A stretch of 64,000 bases of DNA from Metellina segmentata (Eukaryota > Arthropoda > Arachnida > Araneae > Tetragnathidae), in the NCBI GenBank assembly GCA_947359465.1, contig OX375878.1, forward strand, positions 91,362,377 to 91,426,376, given 5' to 3'. The notes under the pieces were generated by a model that saw only the letters and a program-made list of their open reading frames with translations, searched no databases and was not told where the DNA came from. Both the position numbers and the translations under genes were made by a program. The stretch's first letter is position 1, and each line of letters begins with the position of its first letter. Below, piece by piece: positions 1-12,200 of this stretch.

Positions 1-534
1 GTTGTATTTTTGAAATGCTTCTCTTTTTGTTTTTCTTTCGTCTTTTCTTACTTTCTAATGTAGGGTGTTTTTCTGTTTTTGTTTCGTTCTGATATCTCAG
101 TCTTCTTTCTTTCCTTAAGTGCGTGTGATACTGCTGGTAATCTAATGGTTTATTCAGAAGGGTTTGGCTGTGGACTCGAGAGTTTAGAATGTAAGAATTT
201 CCGGGGAGCGTTCGGACTGAAATATTTTCGAATTCTCTAATCAGTGTCTTAGCGTTTCGGCATCTTCAGACACCTTTCTAGTCAATAACGAGCTTTTGAC
301 GGTCGTTATATCCCTTTGACACTTTATAATTGTTATTTTATATACTGGGTTCGATGTACAAGTTTGCTCCGTTTAGGGCGCTAGGTGGCATTGCATCTCA
401 AAACCAAAGTGTTATCTATTTCACACGTGAAAAGTTTTGATGCTGTTTGAAAGATGGAATTTCAGCGAGTAATTGTAAAAGAAATTAAGTTATTAGGATG
501 TGTTTTTTTTTTTTTAATTTGTAAATCACTAAAA
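1..534. other. intergenic, nothing recognised
   Basis: AT-rich sequence without a supported gene. The stretch from about 370 to 534 may be the outer part of the mariner remnant that follows, because it leads straight into the transposase start, but I could not see a matching opposite end. Confidence 0.4.
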
Positions 535-700
535 ATGGCAAAATATAAGGAGCACTTTCGACGCATACTTTTTTATTTCCGAAAAGGCAAGAATACTTCG
601 CAGACGCAAAAGAAGATGTATGCTGTGTAGGGTGAGGTAACCGTTGACGATTCTACATATCGTATGTGGTTCAGAAAGTTTCGTCTCCTGGATTAGTTCT
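535..700 (+). pseudogene. mariner-type transposase N-terminus, broken
   Basis: Translation from the ATG at 535 gives a helix-turn-helix start of the mariner transposase type: a segment reading FRRILFYFRKGKNTSQTQKK, then a stop, then a stretch ending TYRMWFRKFR and another stop. In intact mariner proteins this region binds the terminal repeat, and the catalytic DD(D/E) domain follows it. Here the frame has an in-frame TAG about 32 codons in and another about 20 codons later. No catalytic domain can be followed downstream, so this is a truncated and decayed copy. The N-terminal family assignment is from motif recognition only. Confidence 0.7.
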
Positions 701-839
701 TTAGCCAGAAATATTAGAACTTCTATGAGCGCTGGATTATGTAGCTTCCGGAGAGATGGATAAAGATATTTGGAGAGAGAAGGTATAATTTTGGATGGAG
801 AAAGAAAGTCTAATTTTTACAAGTCCTTTTCTATCATGA

Positions 840-2713
840 CATGAATTACAAATATGAGTACAAACATTTTGATCTTCGTTTACTATTAACAGAAACGCTA
901 TAATCTTTACTTTAAAGGATTGGTTGAATAAAGCTTCTACCCGTCTTTGTCCCCTACTTAAATTTTAGCCTTATCTGACACTATTGTCCAGTTACTTTGA
1001 AGTAGACATCTCAAGGTTATGTCCTGTCCTTCCTTCCTTCCTTTTCTCGTTTCAAAGGTAGAAAATTCCGTTCAAAAGTTGATGTCATTTGTCCCATTTT
1101 ACTACATTCATTTTCCATTGTTGTGATTCATTGTTTTGAGGGAAATGTTTTGATTCGACATTTTTCCATAAACAGTAAATCACGGTCTTCTCCGAAATAG
1201 GTAAATAAAGTCAGTACGTCTGATGAATCAGACGTTATCATTGTTATTTGAACAAGGCCCGGATTTCATTGATAAAAAATAAATAAAATTATCAATAAAT
1301 TTGCTTAAAAAAGGAAATATGGAACTGAAAATTCAGTTGATATATTTCTATTAGGCAAATTATTATCTAAAACAAATTATATTCTTGCGCTATATGTTCA
1401 GAGTTTCACTTAAGTGTTGCAAAATTTAAACTGAAAGAAATACACTTATTGACTAGAAGTTGTCATAAAAACAGGTAAATTCTTCATTTGTAACAGTACC
1501 ACTACAATTAATCTCTGTTGTACTAGAAAAGTTTTGCCTGAGTAGTTTTTATAAATTTTCTATTTTCGGAGGACCGGTATTTTTTGTCTAAGGAACAAGT
1601 ACCGATCGGCAGACTACAATTTAGGAAAACCTGATTTAGATGGTTTAGATTAGGCATTATTAATCGTTGTAACGAAGGAACTATGAAAACTTTCATCTGC
1701 AGCAGGTCAGCCAACGAGGCGACGCCAGCTGAGGAGCAATAAACCTCCATTATCTGCGAATTTTCAAAATGGAAAAAAGAACATCAATTCCATCGTCAGT
1801 TGGGAGATAGGAGACATCGAATCGTAAATTTTCTCCAATACATAATTTCATTTGTTAGTGTTTGTGATTACGTATGTATATATTTTGCCTTTTTAAACTC
1901 TTGTAATTGGAAGAGCGTTTCCAGTTTCTTCCATTACATTGTTTGGAATGTCCCACCCCCGATTTGAATGTCCAAAAATAAATTGTAGCCTTTAATTTTC
2001 TTCCAAGGCTAGAAAAATCAAATCTCTCCTCTTTCCAATGTCGATGATTCACCGTCTACAGAAAAGCGTAAAGGTTTCTTTTTGATTGAGAATGGTAGCT
2101 CAGGAATTTGTTTTGGCTCCAGAAAATGAGTCATTTGTAATGTTTTTTGGACGAGGAAACGGCAGATAAAATATTGCGACTTCGGAAGGTTTCAACAAAA
2201 AATTGGATTAAAATCCTTTACCAAACTGAAACATTGTACTAAAAATTTGAAAAACGTCCAAAACTGCTCTAAAATCTCACAAAAAATTAATGCGATCACA
2301 TTCTGACCTAAAACTACGTATTCAACTTTAGCAGATTGCAAACAGAATCTCTTCCTATTCGAGTATTGTCTACCAAACCAAATATCCATGAAAACGTATC
2401 TATTATATTTATACGCCGTGCTATGACTGCTTTCTTGCATATATATTTGTAAGTGTACATTCTTCTATTAATTTAAAAGAAAGAGGGGGAAATTTATTCT
2501 TAAAGGTTCCATTCGCATCCATAGATCTATTTTATTTCATAGTTTAACCATGTGTTCTTGAGATTTCCCAGTAGTGTTCCCACATCGCTTAATGACTAAA
2601 TAATAGCATCTATTAACTGAAAGAATTATGTGGAAAAAATCAAGAAAGTCGAAATTGGTTTAGAATTCATGCAGATGAGACTTCAGGATACAGAACATAT
2701 ACATGCGAGTGAG
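840..2713. other. intergenic AT-rich DNA, no gene seen
   Basis: No supported coding exon. There is a short TTCC microsatellite near 1028-1043. The small open frames have no recognisable motif and look like chance. Confidence 0.4.
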
Positions 2714-2721
2714 CTTCGTAT

Positions 2722-3399
2722 TAGGGATGCGACATCGATGCGATGTTTTCTAAACATTGATGTTTTAGAAGACATCGATGTCGGTGTTTTCTAAACATTG
2801 ATGTTTTAGAAAAAGACATCGATGTATTGGAGCCGTTGTCGCATCACTAGTTGCTAAACCAGTTTTAAGAAATGGGGAAACAAGTTTAAATACACTGAAT
2901 TTTAAAAACGTTCGGATCTTTCCCTTAAGGGACTGATACCGGACCGTCGACAATAGCCCGTTGTGTTGCTCCAGTACGACGTTAACTAAAATTACCATTA
3001 CCATTTACATTAAAAATATAGATGGTTTGGGGGCGATGTATTATCAACATCGATGTTTTAATTTTGAACATCGATGTTTTGCTGTCGATGTCGCATCAAT
3101 AGTTGCTAAACCTGTTTGAAGAAATGGGGGAAAATGTTTAAATACACTGAATTTTAAAAACATCGATGGTTTGGGAGCGATGTTTTATCAACATCGATGT
3201 TTTGCTGTCGATGTAGCATCACAAGTTGCTAAACCAGTTTTAAGAAATGGGGGAAAAAGTTTAAATACACTGAATTTTAAAAACATCGATGTTTTTGGGT
3301 CGATGTATTATCAACATCGATGTTTTTGGGTCGATGTATTATCAACATCGATGTTTTAATTTTGAACATCGATGTTTTGCTATCGATGTCGTATCCCTA
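2722..3399. mobile_element. nonautonomous hAT-like MITE with tandem core
   Basis: A 678-bp element with complete visible ends. The left end reads TAGGGATGCGACATCGAT and the right end is its inverse complement with one mismatch. It is flanked by 8-bp direct repeats, CTTCGTAT at 2714-2721 and CTCCGTAT at 3400-3407 (7 of 8 match). An 8-bp target duplication with a TAGGG/CAGGG-type end fits the hAT superfamily. The interior has no coding capacity. It consists of about three units of a 123-bp tandem repeat (the marker AGTTGCTAAACC is at 2849, 3101 and 3224) plus many copies of the palindrome ACATCGATGT. The first repeat unit carries a SINE tail insertion. Superfamily is inferred from ends and target duplication, since no transposase is present. 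Confidence 0.8.
2912..3006 (+). mobile_element. SINE family 1, 3' fragment inside the MITE
   Basis: Matches the 3' part of the family 1 SINE (cf. 62757-62850): a segment ending GTTGCTCCAGTACGACGTTA and an ATTACC-type tail. It interrupts a 123-bp repeat unit of the MITE. The flanks TTAAAAACG (left) and TTAAAAATA (right) look like a diverged target duplication, as expected for LINE-mediated insertion at TTAAAA. Confidence 0.75.
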
Positions 3400-3407
3400 C
3401 TCCGTAT

Positions 3408-5510
3408 ACAGTTGATTATGGTGAATTGGATTGAATTATGTGTTTTATAGCGTAAGGGTAAAGTATGGTGGAGATATGATCACTTTTAAAGTCATTTTAA
3501 AAACTACAAAGGTTGCGGTCTCGCTTTAAAAATTTTAAACTCCCATTATAACGTAAACTTTAAATCTGTACCTTGGTAGAAAAAGAATAACGTCCAATTT
3601 TGATTACTTTGAGAAACGTTCACAAATCACCTCAATGTAATGAAAGTTATAATAGAAAAGTGCCAATATCCTCCTATCAATGCGTAATAACAGAATCAAT
3701 TCATTGGAACGTATTTTTGTACATTGCATTAAAAATTAAAAGATATAATAATTACTAAATCAGCTCTTACCAAAAACGTGTAAAATGGACATTAGCCCTT
3801 TTTCTACAAAGGTACAGAAATGTGAATCCTAACTTTTAATCTTTTAGTATACTAAAAATACCCGTTCTTTTTTAAACTAAATAACTATTAATGCATTGTT
3901 TGTTATATTTATTTCAGTTAATGCATTTATTTACCTTCAATTCCCCCTTCCACTTGTCATATTCTATCCTTCCTATTCTAAATTTTAAAAGAGTTGAATA
4001 GCAACGTTTCAATTTTTTCATTTTACTTTACATTTCCGTGACTTTTATAGAATAAATAGCTTAATTTAATGTATCAAACTCTCCTGAAACTAACCTGAAA
4101 ATAAACAAATGATTGACGTATGTAGACGATGTAAAGTTCCTTCCTGTGTAAAAACCTTAAGAAGCCTCAAATTCTTGAATAGTCACCAAATTTTCTTTCT
4201 AGTGAAGGTTTTAAATTATTTTAATCCCTTGTATCCTGAATCCCATTAAGTTATATGTTGGCCCATCATTATTACTGGGTCCTAGTCATAAAAGTAAAAT
4301 TAATATTAAAAAATAGCTAACCCGACCAACAAAACTCGCAAAAGTGTATCGGCGTTTCACGCTTGGGAAAGTTTTACTAGTTTCAGGCAAAAGAGTTTCC
4401 TTTTTCTAATATAAAAATTCAGTTTTGAAGAGATGATCTTTGGAGGAGCACGCAGCATATAATTACATATTTTGCATAGAGTTTAAGTCAAGTCATAGGT
4501 TCTTTTAATATTTAACGTAGGAAACTTAGAAATGTAGTAATCATTTTTCATTAGATGGAAGAATTTTTTATTTTTTCCAGTGTATGAAAGGACTTTTGTC
4601 AAGTCTGCTTTAATATTTCATTTTATTCAACGAACAATTACCTAAATACCTCATATATGCTTGTCTGTAACTCAAAAAGTTCAAATGATGTAAAAAAATT
4701 CTATTATAAAGACGTAAAAATTTCTAAATTTGAATATAAGACTGCTTGAATTCAAAAGTCTTATAAAATTCTACATTACGATGCTTCACAAAATTCTAAA
4801 TTTTGATAATGCATAAAATTCTAAAATCGAATGCTCTAAAAACTTTGAAAAAATGCGTCAATCAATGAAAGACTGACTATCGATTCAAAATCAAAAATTA
4901 TAAACCCTTTGTGCTACATTTTCTTTCAAACGATTTGTAAAATTTGTTGGGGGTTTTTCCAGGTAATGAGTTTCTGCCTTAAGCCTACGATCTTAAGCTT
5001 TCGAGTATTACGCACGCACTCAAACAACCGGAAAATATTTTGATCCTCTTGAATATTTAATTTTTTTCATTGCAAAATTAGCATTCTGCTGCTTATCACT
5101 GTTGCTCGGAGCCGTTGATTATTTTTTTCATGCAGCGACCGTGTTCTACGTTTCTGCCATCATTCGCCGTCCAATGATGTTGATAGAATAATTTTTTAAA
5201 TGCCATTTACAATATTTGTAACTGTACTATCATGATTTTTAGCGATTTCCTGGAGGTAGTCTCCGGACATCACGCCCATTTCGCTAAGAGAAGAGATAGC
5301 TGATTTCGCCATTGCAAAATACAAAGTACCTTAGAAGGCAATGTCAAGTAGGAAGTTGAAAACAACCGACACTTATGGCCCTAGGTTAGGATCCTGGGAT
5401 ACTACAGTTAAAAACACGACAAAAGGATTCTTGACAGTTAGAAGACAAGAAAGACTGCTTAATATAGTATAACTTTCGCTTATCTCGATGCCCTCCCTCC
5501 TTTTGGACTG
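3408..5510. other. intergenic AT-rich DNA, no gene seen
   Basis: About 2.1 kb with no supported coding exon or complete mobile element. Short inverted and A/T-rich runs only. Confidence 0.4.
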
Positions 5511-5519
5511 GTATGACGA

Positions 5520-6110
5520 TACCAGCCTCCATACTCCCGATTTATGTGCGATCCTTGGTGCAACTGTGGTGATCTCCGGCCTATTTCAGACTCAGCAAAG
5601 TGAATCAGGTTTCCAAACATGATATATCTGTCTTTTCGGTTTCATTAAACAGCCATTCCGATGCGCTCAAGGGCCGTTGTAGCCCGGATGGAAGAATAAC
5701 GGATTGGCAACTAGCGGATTACGAGTTCGAATCCAACCCAAAGCCGTCGTGTACAAAGGGGGATGGTGCACGTTAATTCTGTCGTGACCTCAAATGTCCT
5801 CACGTTGGCGTGGTGTGGAAATTTGGAGAACGGTGTGCCAGCTCAGGTGTTATCTCGTTCAATATTACGTGATGTTGTCCTCGGATCTTTCGCTTTGGAA
5901 TTGACCCCGGACCGTCACCAATAGTCCGTTGTGTTGCTCCAGTGCGACGATAATAAAATGCCCAATATTCAGATCCAACTTCTCAATAACAAACGCATTA
6001 TTCAAGGAATTCCTTGGAAAGTCAGGGCGAAGAAAATTTATCCTTACACGCAACGCTTAGAAGAGTTGGTCCGAAAAAAATTTTAAGTTGTCTTGTTATA
6101 GGTCCAGGTG
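5520..6110. repeat. duplicated segment, copy 1 (carries a SINE)
   Basis: Aligns by eye with 6290-6610. Shared blocks include CATGATATATCTGTC (5619 and 6409), CATTCCGATGCGCTCAA, and after the SINE the block AAGGAATTCCTTGG (6004 and 6509). The homology is interrupted here by a SINE between GCGCTCAA and CAATATTCAG. Function unknown. Confidence 0.75.
5671..5959 (+). mobile_element. tRNA-derived SINE family 1, near full length
   Basis: The head looks like a tRNA gene with an internal pol III promoter: A-box-like TAGCCCGGATGG and B-box-like GAGTTCGAATCC near 5724-5735. A body of about 200 bp follows (landmarks GACCTCAAATGTCCTCACG and GTGTGGAA) and the conserved tail GTTGCTCCAGTGCGACG. The empty version of this site is at about 6460-6470 in the second copy of the surrounding duplication. 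Confidence 0.85.
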
Positions 6111-6289
6111 TAATTAACATTTGAGTAGCAAACGATTACCGTTGAGTGAATACCTTGATTTACCTTATCCAAACCTCCATGGTGTTGTACACCTTTATAA
6201 ACGATGAAAAGATTTAGACAAAACAAGAATTGGATTTCTTACTACATTATAGAATCTTTTTACTTTTCCCGAGCCACTGATCCTTTTGG

Positions 6290-6610
6290 GTCTCGGTATA
6301 AGGGAACATGCCCCATGGTACCCCCCCCCCCCTATGTGAGACCTTTGGTGCTACCATTGCAATCTCGGGCTTGCTTCACACTGTCACCAGAAGGAATCAG
6401 GTTTTCGAACATGATATATCTGTCTTTGCTGTTTCATTAAACAGCCCATTCCGATGCGCTCAAACCCGATATTCAGATCCGACTTCTGAATAACAAACGC
6501 GGTATTCAAGGAATTCCTTGGGAAGTGAGCGCGGAGAAAAATTAATCCTGACACGCAACGCTGAGGACTGTGGGGTCTGAACAAAATTAAAAGTTGCCTC
6601 ATTATTCGTT
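6290..6610. repeat. duplicated segment, copy 2 (no SINE)
   Basis: Second copy of the 5520-6110 segment. At the place where copy 1 has a 0.29-kb SINE, this copy runs uninterrupted (GCTCAAACCCGATATTCAG). It contains a 13-base C run at 6321-6333. Confidence 0.75.
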
Positions 6611-7388
6611 ACGGGACATATAATAATCATTCCGCTCGCATTACAAGTCTTGTATAATTTTGTTCGCGTCAACCTCCTCCCCCCTTTCCATGTCCCATCC
6701 CCCTTCCTGTTCTCGAAAATGTTTTCTGTAATTGGATTTGCTTTTAAACGTGCATTTAAAAAGGCTTATTTTCGATCTCTTTCCTCCCCACCCGGAACGT
6801 TTTCTCCCCCCTCCCTACGCTCAAGAATCGTCGAGAATTGAAATTAAATGAATTCCTATGCCCGGCCACACACAAGTGTGAGAAGTGCTTATTACTTTAA
6901 AAAGATACCCGAGTAGCGCTTATAATTAGAATTAAATTAAATTCGTGTTGATGCGGATGAAAATCAGAGGCGGTTTTTTATTCACTTCTGGAAAGGGGGA
7001 AGTGATTAAAATATGGGAGACTGTGAGAGGGTTTCAAAAAATATAATTTAATTCGATTCCGTCTTTGGTTTTAGGTGCCAGCGATGTGCTTCGTAGAGAT
7101 TCTTAAATGCAATAAAGAAGTAAAGAGCTGGGAGATCGTTTGGATATTAATATCGCAAATCCGAAATAGTCGTGTTAATGGATCCCTCTCGAATATTTTG
7201 AGTGGAATAAATTTCATGCAGCCTAAGTAGGAAAGAAAACACCAAAGATGAAATTTCTTTATTGCTAAATTTATGAAGTACGTATAAAAATTTAAAGAAA
7301 TAGCTCGTTTTCCGTTGTAGTGCTTATTGCGGCCCGTGTTTGTTTACTGTAGAGGCATGTTTTCTGCAGGGATGGCTCTGATGAGAAG
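6611..7388. other. intergenic, nothing recognised
   Basis: Contains pyrimidine-rich stretches at 6670-6710 and 6778-6830 but no supported gene. Confidence 0.4.
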
Positions 7389-7930
7389 ACAGATGACCTT
7401 GGGGAAATCTATTTCCAGGGGTATTATTTTGTTTAAGTAAAAGGGTTGATTGATCGGTCGGTTTGCCTTTTTATGGTGCAAGTGCCATATTTTGCCAACC
7501 AGCACCAAACTCAGGACAACTTTAAGTAAAAAATATCATGAAAGGGTTAAAACAAGAGGGTAAGTGAATAATAATACAGATGACCTTGGGGAATTCATTT
7601 CCAGGGGTATTATTTTGTTTCAGTAAAAGTTTTGATTGATCGGTCGGTTTGCCTTTTTTTATGCAATGGCCATATTTTGCCAATCTACACCAAACTCAGG
7701 ACAACGTTAAGTAAAAAATATGAAAGGGAAAAAGAAAAGAGGGTAGATGAATGAGAAGACAGATGACCTTGGGGGAATATATTTCCAGGGGTATTATTTT
7801 GTTTAAGTAAAAGGGTTGAGTGATCAGTCTGTTTGCCTTTTTTTATGCAACGGCCATATTTTGCCAATCTGCACTAAACTCAAGACAACGTCAAGGAAAC
7901 AATTTCGCGATAGAGAAAAAAGAAAAGAGG
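7389..7930. repeat. tandem array, about 3 units of about 185 bp
   Basis: The marker ACAGATGACCTTGGGG occurs at 7389, 7576 and 7759, giving spacings of 187 and 183 bp. Each unit contains, in reverse orientation, a piece resembling the 3' end of SINE family 2 (GGTTTGCC...CCATATTTTGCCAA). The third unit is cut short by the SINE at 7931. Confidence 0.8.
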
Positions 7931-8214
7931 GTAGGTAGTTAATGGACGTCGCACTAGAGCAACACAACGGACTATTGGTGACGATCCGGCATCAATCCCG
8001 AAGGGAAACATCCGAGGACAATACTTTGCAATTTGAGTCAGTCAGATGACGACACCAGAACTTGCACCCCACTCTCCAAACTTCCACATCACGCCAACGT
8101 GAAAACACTTGAGGCCACGACAAATGTATCGTACACCGGCCGTCTTGTACCACGTGATCTTTGGTTGGATCTAGTTTCAAATTCGTAATTCCTTTAACGA
8201 GACTACAACGGTCC
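7931..8214 (-). mobile_element. SINE family 1, minus strand
   Basis: Reverse complement of the family 1 consensus. The tail (GCACTAGAGCAACACAACGG on the plus strand) is at the left, the body landmarks are CACCCCACTCTCCAAACTTCC and ATCTTTGGTTGGAT, and the head ends near GACTACAACGG. The head has a small deletion around the A box. It abuts the 185-bp tandem array. Confidence 0.85.
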
Positions 8215-8309
8215 TAAGAAAAGAGGGATGGGGAAACAGTAGTGAGATGGAAGTAGAAAAAGATCACTTGGGAATCCAAGTGCGCGACCCCCTTGTTCAC
8301 AAAAGTCAG

Positions 8310-9267
8310 CAAGGCCTTGTTTACATGACGCGTTTCAAAGCGTGTTGGCGAGGCTTTCGAGGTCCTGTTTTCGTAAGCATTAAATTGTTTTTTTATTCCT
8401 TTAATTCAGGTTTCTATCTTTGCGATCGTTGAAGACAAAGTGAAAATTTCAACGGATTTCAAATCAGCGTAAAATTCTACGCCAGATCGATACAAAAAAA
8501 AAAAACAGATTTATTATTTAATTATTTACCATTTAATATTTCAATATTTTATTAAATAATTAATTATTTATTTTTTTTAATCCCATTTAAGGTATCGATT
8601 AAAAAATAGTAATCGATACTAAAAACAGATTTATTATTTAATTATTTACCATTTGATTATTCAATTTTTTATTAAATAATTAATTATTTATTTTTAAAAA
8701 TCACATTTAAGGTATCGATTAAAAAAATAGTAATCGATACTAAAACCAGATTTATTATTTAATTATTTACCATTTGATAATTCAATTTTTTATTAAATAA
8801 TTAATTATTTATTTTTAAAAATCCCATTTAAGGTATCGATTAAAAAAATAGTAATCGATACTAAAAACAGATTTATTATTCAATTATTTACCATTTGATA
8901 ATTCAATTTTTTATTAAATAATTAATTATTTATTTTTTTAAATCCCATTTATGGTATCGATTAAAAAAATAGTAATCGATACTAAAAACGGATTTATTAT
9001 TTAATTATTTACCATTTGATTATTCAATTTTTTTTTATTAAATAATTATTTATTTATTTTTTTTAATCACATCTAAGGTATCGATCTGGTGTAAAATTTT
9101 CCGCATATTTCAAATCCGTTGAAATTTTTACTCTATCTTCAACGATTGCAAAGATAGAAACTTGAATTTGAGGGAAAAAAAAAAACATAATTTAATCCTT
9201 ACGAAAAGCGGTCCACGAAAGCCTCGCCAAACGCGCGTTAGAAACGAATCATGTGAACAGGGTCTTA
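8310..9267. mobile_element. foldback/MITE-like element, long inverted arms
   Basis: The left arm (about 8310-8505) and right arm (about 9077-9267) are inverted copies. Left landmarks GGCGAGGCTTTCGAGG and CAACGGATTTCAAATC match inverted right landmarks near 9104-9230. The outer ends read AAGGCCTTGTTTACATG and, inverted, AAGACCCTGTTCACATG. Between the arms is a 121-bp tandem array. I could not see a clear target duplication, so the superfamily is left open. No coding capacity. Confidence 0.75.
8505..9076. repeat. 121-bp tandem array with a palindrome in each unit
   Basis: GGTATCGAT recurs at 8591, 8711, 8832, 8953 and 9077 (periods 120, 121, 121, 124). Each of the first four occurrences opens a stem-loop: GTATCGATTA, a short A-rich loop, TAATCGATAC. 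The rest of each unit is almost pure A/T. Confidence 0.9.
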
Positions 9268-12200
9268 GACCCACGTGAAAAGAAAAGATCACAGGAGTAC
9301 TTCGGGTCGTGAAGCCCGTATATACCTAAATGAGATGAGCTTGAGTAAAAAGGGAAGTATTTTTTTTATTTACTTAATTTTTTAGATTATGTAAAGAAAT
9401 CTACGGCTCCAAAATTAACTGCATTTTTCCAAAGAATACCATTCGCCATGAGGTTGTTTTCGCTTTTTACTTGGTTTTGAGTATTCGGTGGTCTTATTTT
9501 CTTAGATTTTCACTCTGTCGTTTTAAATTGTAGTAAAACATGCGATATTTACTTAGCGTGTGAAACATACTCTATTTTGTTGTTTTTAGGGTTTATCGAT
9601 TTATTTAAAAGCTCTCAGAAGCTCTCTTATCGATTCATTTAACTAAAGCAGTTAGATGTATCATTTTGTTCTGAAATTCTGCCAAGATCTCTAAATTCAT
9701 TACTCCTCTGAGAAGTGAACATGCGATGTTTTTTAAGCACCTGTTGCGATATTAAGCAAACAGAATCCTCTGTGAAAGGGTTCGAAGTTAATGAGTATTA
9801 AAAGAACGGGGTCTAAAAATAATTTTCTTCAATCAAGTCTAATCGAATGATAAAAAAAATAACTTAAAAGTGGAATATATGAACTGATTAGTTTACCAAT
9901 ATTGATGGTGAGAGAAAACGATTCAACTTTATAATACAAACTCGTCTTTCACACTGTCTAGCTCAAAAAGGGCAAATATATCTGGACAAGAAAAGATAAT
10001 TTAATAAAACTGAACCGACACAGATTCAATTTTATCTGTTGGTGCCAAAAGCGACCACAGTGGTAATGTATTTTCATATGGGGAGAACCATCCAAGGTGC
10101 CATGCAAGCTTGTGCGCATTACAGCCCTCTGATATGGTTTCACACCTTTTCAAAAAGTGCCTTCCCAAGTTCGACTGCCTTCTCGTTGCAGTATAGTTCG
10201 ACTCCGATGAGTTGGCATGTGTATCACGTTGTCTTGGACGGGTTTATTCGTTAAATTTGGGATCAGGTTAAACGTTAACAATTGGTTCCCCCAATTGGTG
10301 TCTTTAGGATAGTTTCGGGCGCCGAGTTTTTTGTTTGACTCCGTAAGTCGTTGCAGAGATTACGAGTTGTCCCCTTTGAATGAATGGGCTTTCCCAAAGT
10401 CATGTGTCTTTCCACTGTAATCGCACTATATATTAAAAGACTGGTGAAAATCAATGTACATTCCAGCATTAAAACAAAATTAAAACGTGTTTTTTTGACT
10501 GCTAAGAATTTTGTATTTTCTCCATTTTGATTATTTAAATAGTACAGCTAATTTACTTTCAAAATACATGAAATGAGCTTCTTTGTTCTTTGACATAAAT
10601 ACTTACTAATAGTCTATTTTTGTACAGTGGTAAACTACAATATGCAAATGCAGTGTTGAGTTCTAAGTTATCCTTCTGTTTTCTACTTACTTTGATGAGT
10701 TTCTTAGGGAACGCATAATACGAGCCATCAGAGGAACTTAGGTGTAGATAATGTCCAAGTAATAGATGTTCGTGGGTCATATTTTAATATTTCATGCACG
10801 AAACTCAGCTTTAAACATAGCTGTCTTTTTAACACCACCGAACTTGCGAAAAAAACGGAAAGAAAAGACTTTCAAATCCGTTAATAAAGACATAGAAAGA
10901 CTCCATTTTTCCCAAGCTCAGCTTGACGAAGTCCTGGGCTCAAGTTCTGACAACAATGGCGACAAGAAGTTTTAATTCTGCTAATTGCGCAGCCAAGTCA
11001 AGGCTTTTCCATCGCGCGTCACAGAAGCTCAGATTTCGTCCTCTGCCGAAAGTTAATTATGAAAAGGGATTTGTGGACCCCGTGAGTACAAGGCGACGAA
11101 GAGTAGAATAATGGGTTTATAATTGGTGCTCCTTTTTTTCACCTCCTTTCACTTCTTAATAACTTTGTTGTACGCTTTTTATACTCTCACCCAAATGATA
11201 AGAAGCAATCTTCTGCATTCTTTATTAATGTTCAGTTTCATCAACATATCTTGGAATTTCCTGCTACATTTAGTTTAATTAGATTTATGCTATTAGCGTT
11301 GCAGGGAAGTCAATTACTCTGAAAAACACGCCATTTTCAGTTTGGATGTTGTTATAAATCGTGGTGTTCAGTCAACAAACTGGTGTTTACAAAATATCAA
11401 ACCTATGATTAAGTTTAAGAATATCTGGAAATACAGTTAGTAGCGGGAAGAAATCCTTGCTTCAAACCAGTATGGTTCTCACTGTGCATTCACGTAAAAT
11501 TGCTTATATGTAACAAAAATATTTTTTCAAACGTCTGTTCTTTTTTCCAATTGATACTACAAATAATAAACTATTATATTTTAATCATATATAACGCCTA
11601 AATTAGTTATAAATTTTTCTGAAATTGAATTAATACGTTTTTCTAAAATGTCATAATTTAAAGCCTACAGTCCACAAAGAATGTGAATAGTTCTATCCTA
11701 TATAAATTACCTATTCATTCGCTGTGCATTCATTACCTGTAAAGAGCTATTGCGATAATTTTAAGGCTTACCTATAATGTTAATGTATTGTAGTGAATAA
11801 TGCAATTATTTGTCGATGATTTATTCGATGATCAGCAACTCATTGTTTATTATAACGATAAAAATTGTGTATTTACGCTGAAAATAACACGGAATTGGTT
11901 GCGTTGAAACCTTTTACACAGTTTTCTAATTTTGAAATAAACATGAAGGTAGCACAAGTGTTTTTCTACGAATTTAATTAGTTTATGACGAAATTACACG
12001 ATATTTTGCTTCAAAAGAATTAAGGGAGAAGATAACCCTCTTTATGTCTATTCCTAATAGAATCTTTCTTGTTGTCATTTGAAAGAAAGTCGCACAGAAA
12101 ATTATGGAACTGGCATTTTTAAATGCAAAATAAAGTTTCTAATAACAAAATGTAAAACCATACTGCATTGTAGTTAACCGGAAGAACACCAAATAAATAT

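Noticed and set aside
2765..3359. Open frames across the 2.7-3.4 kb region
   Set aside because: Arise from the tandem core of a MITE and a SINE tail.
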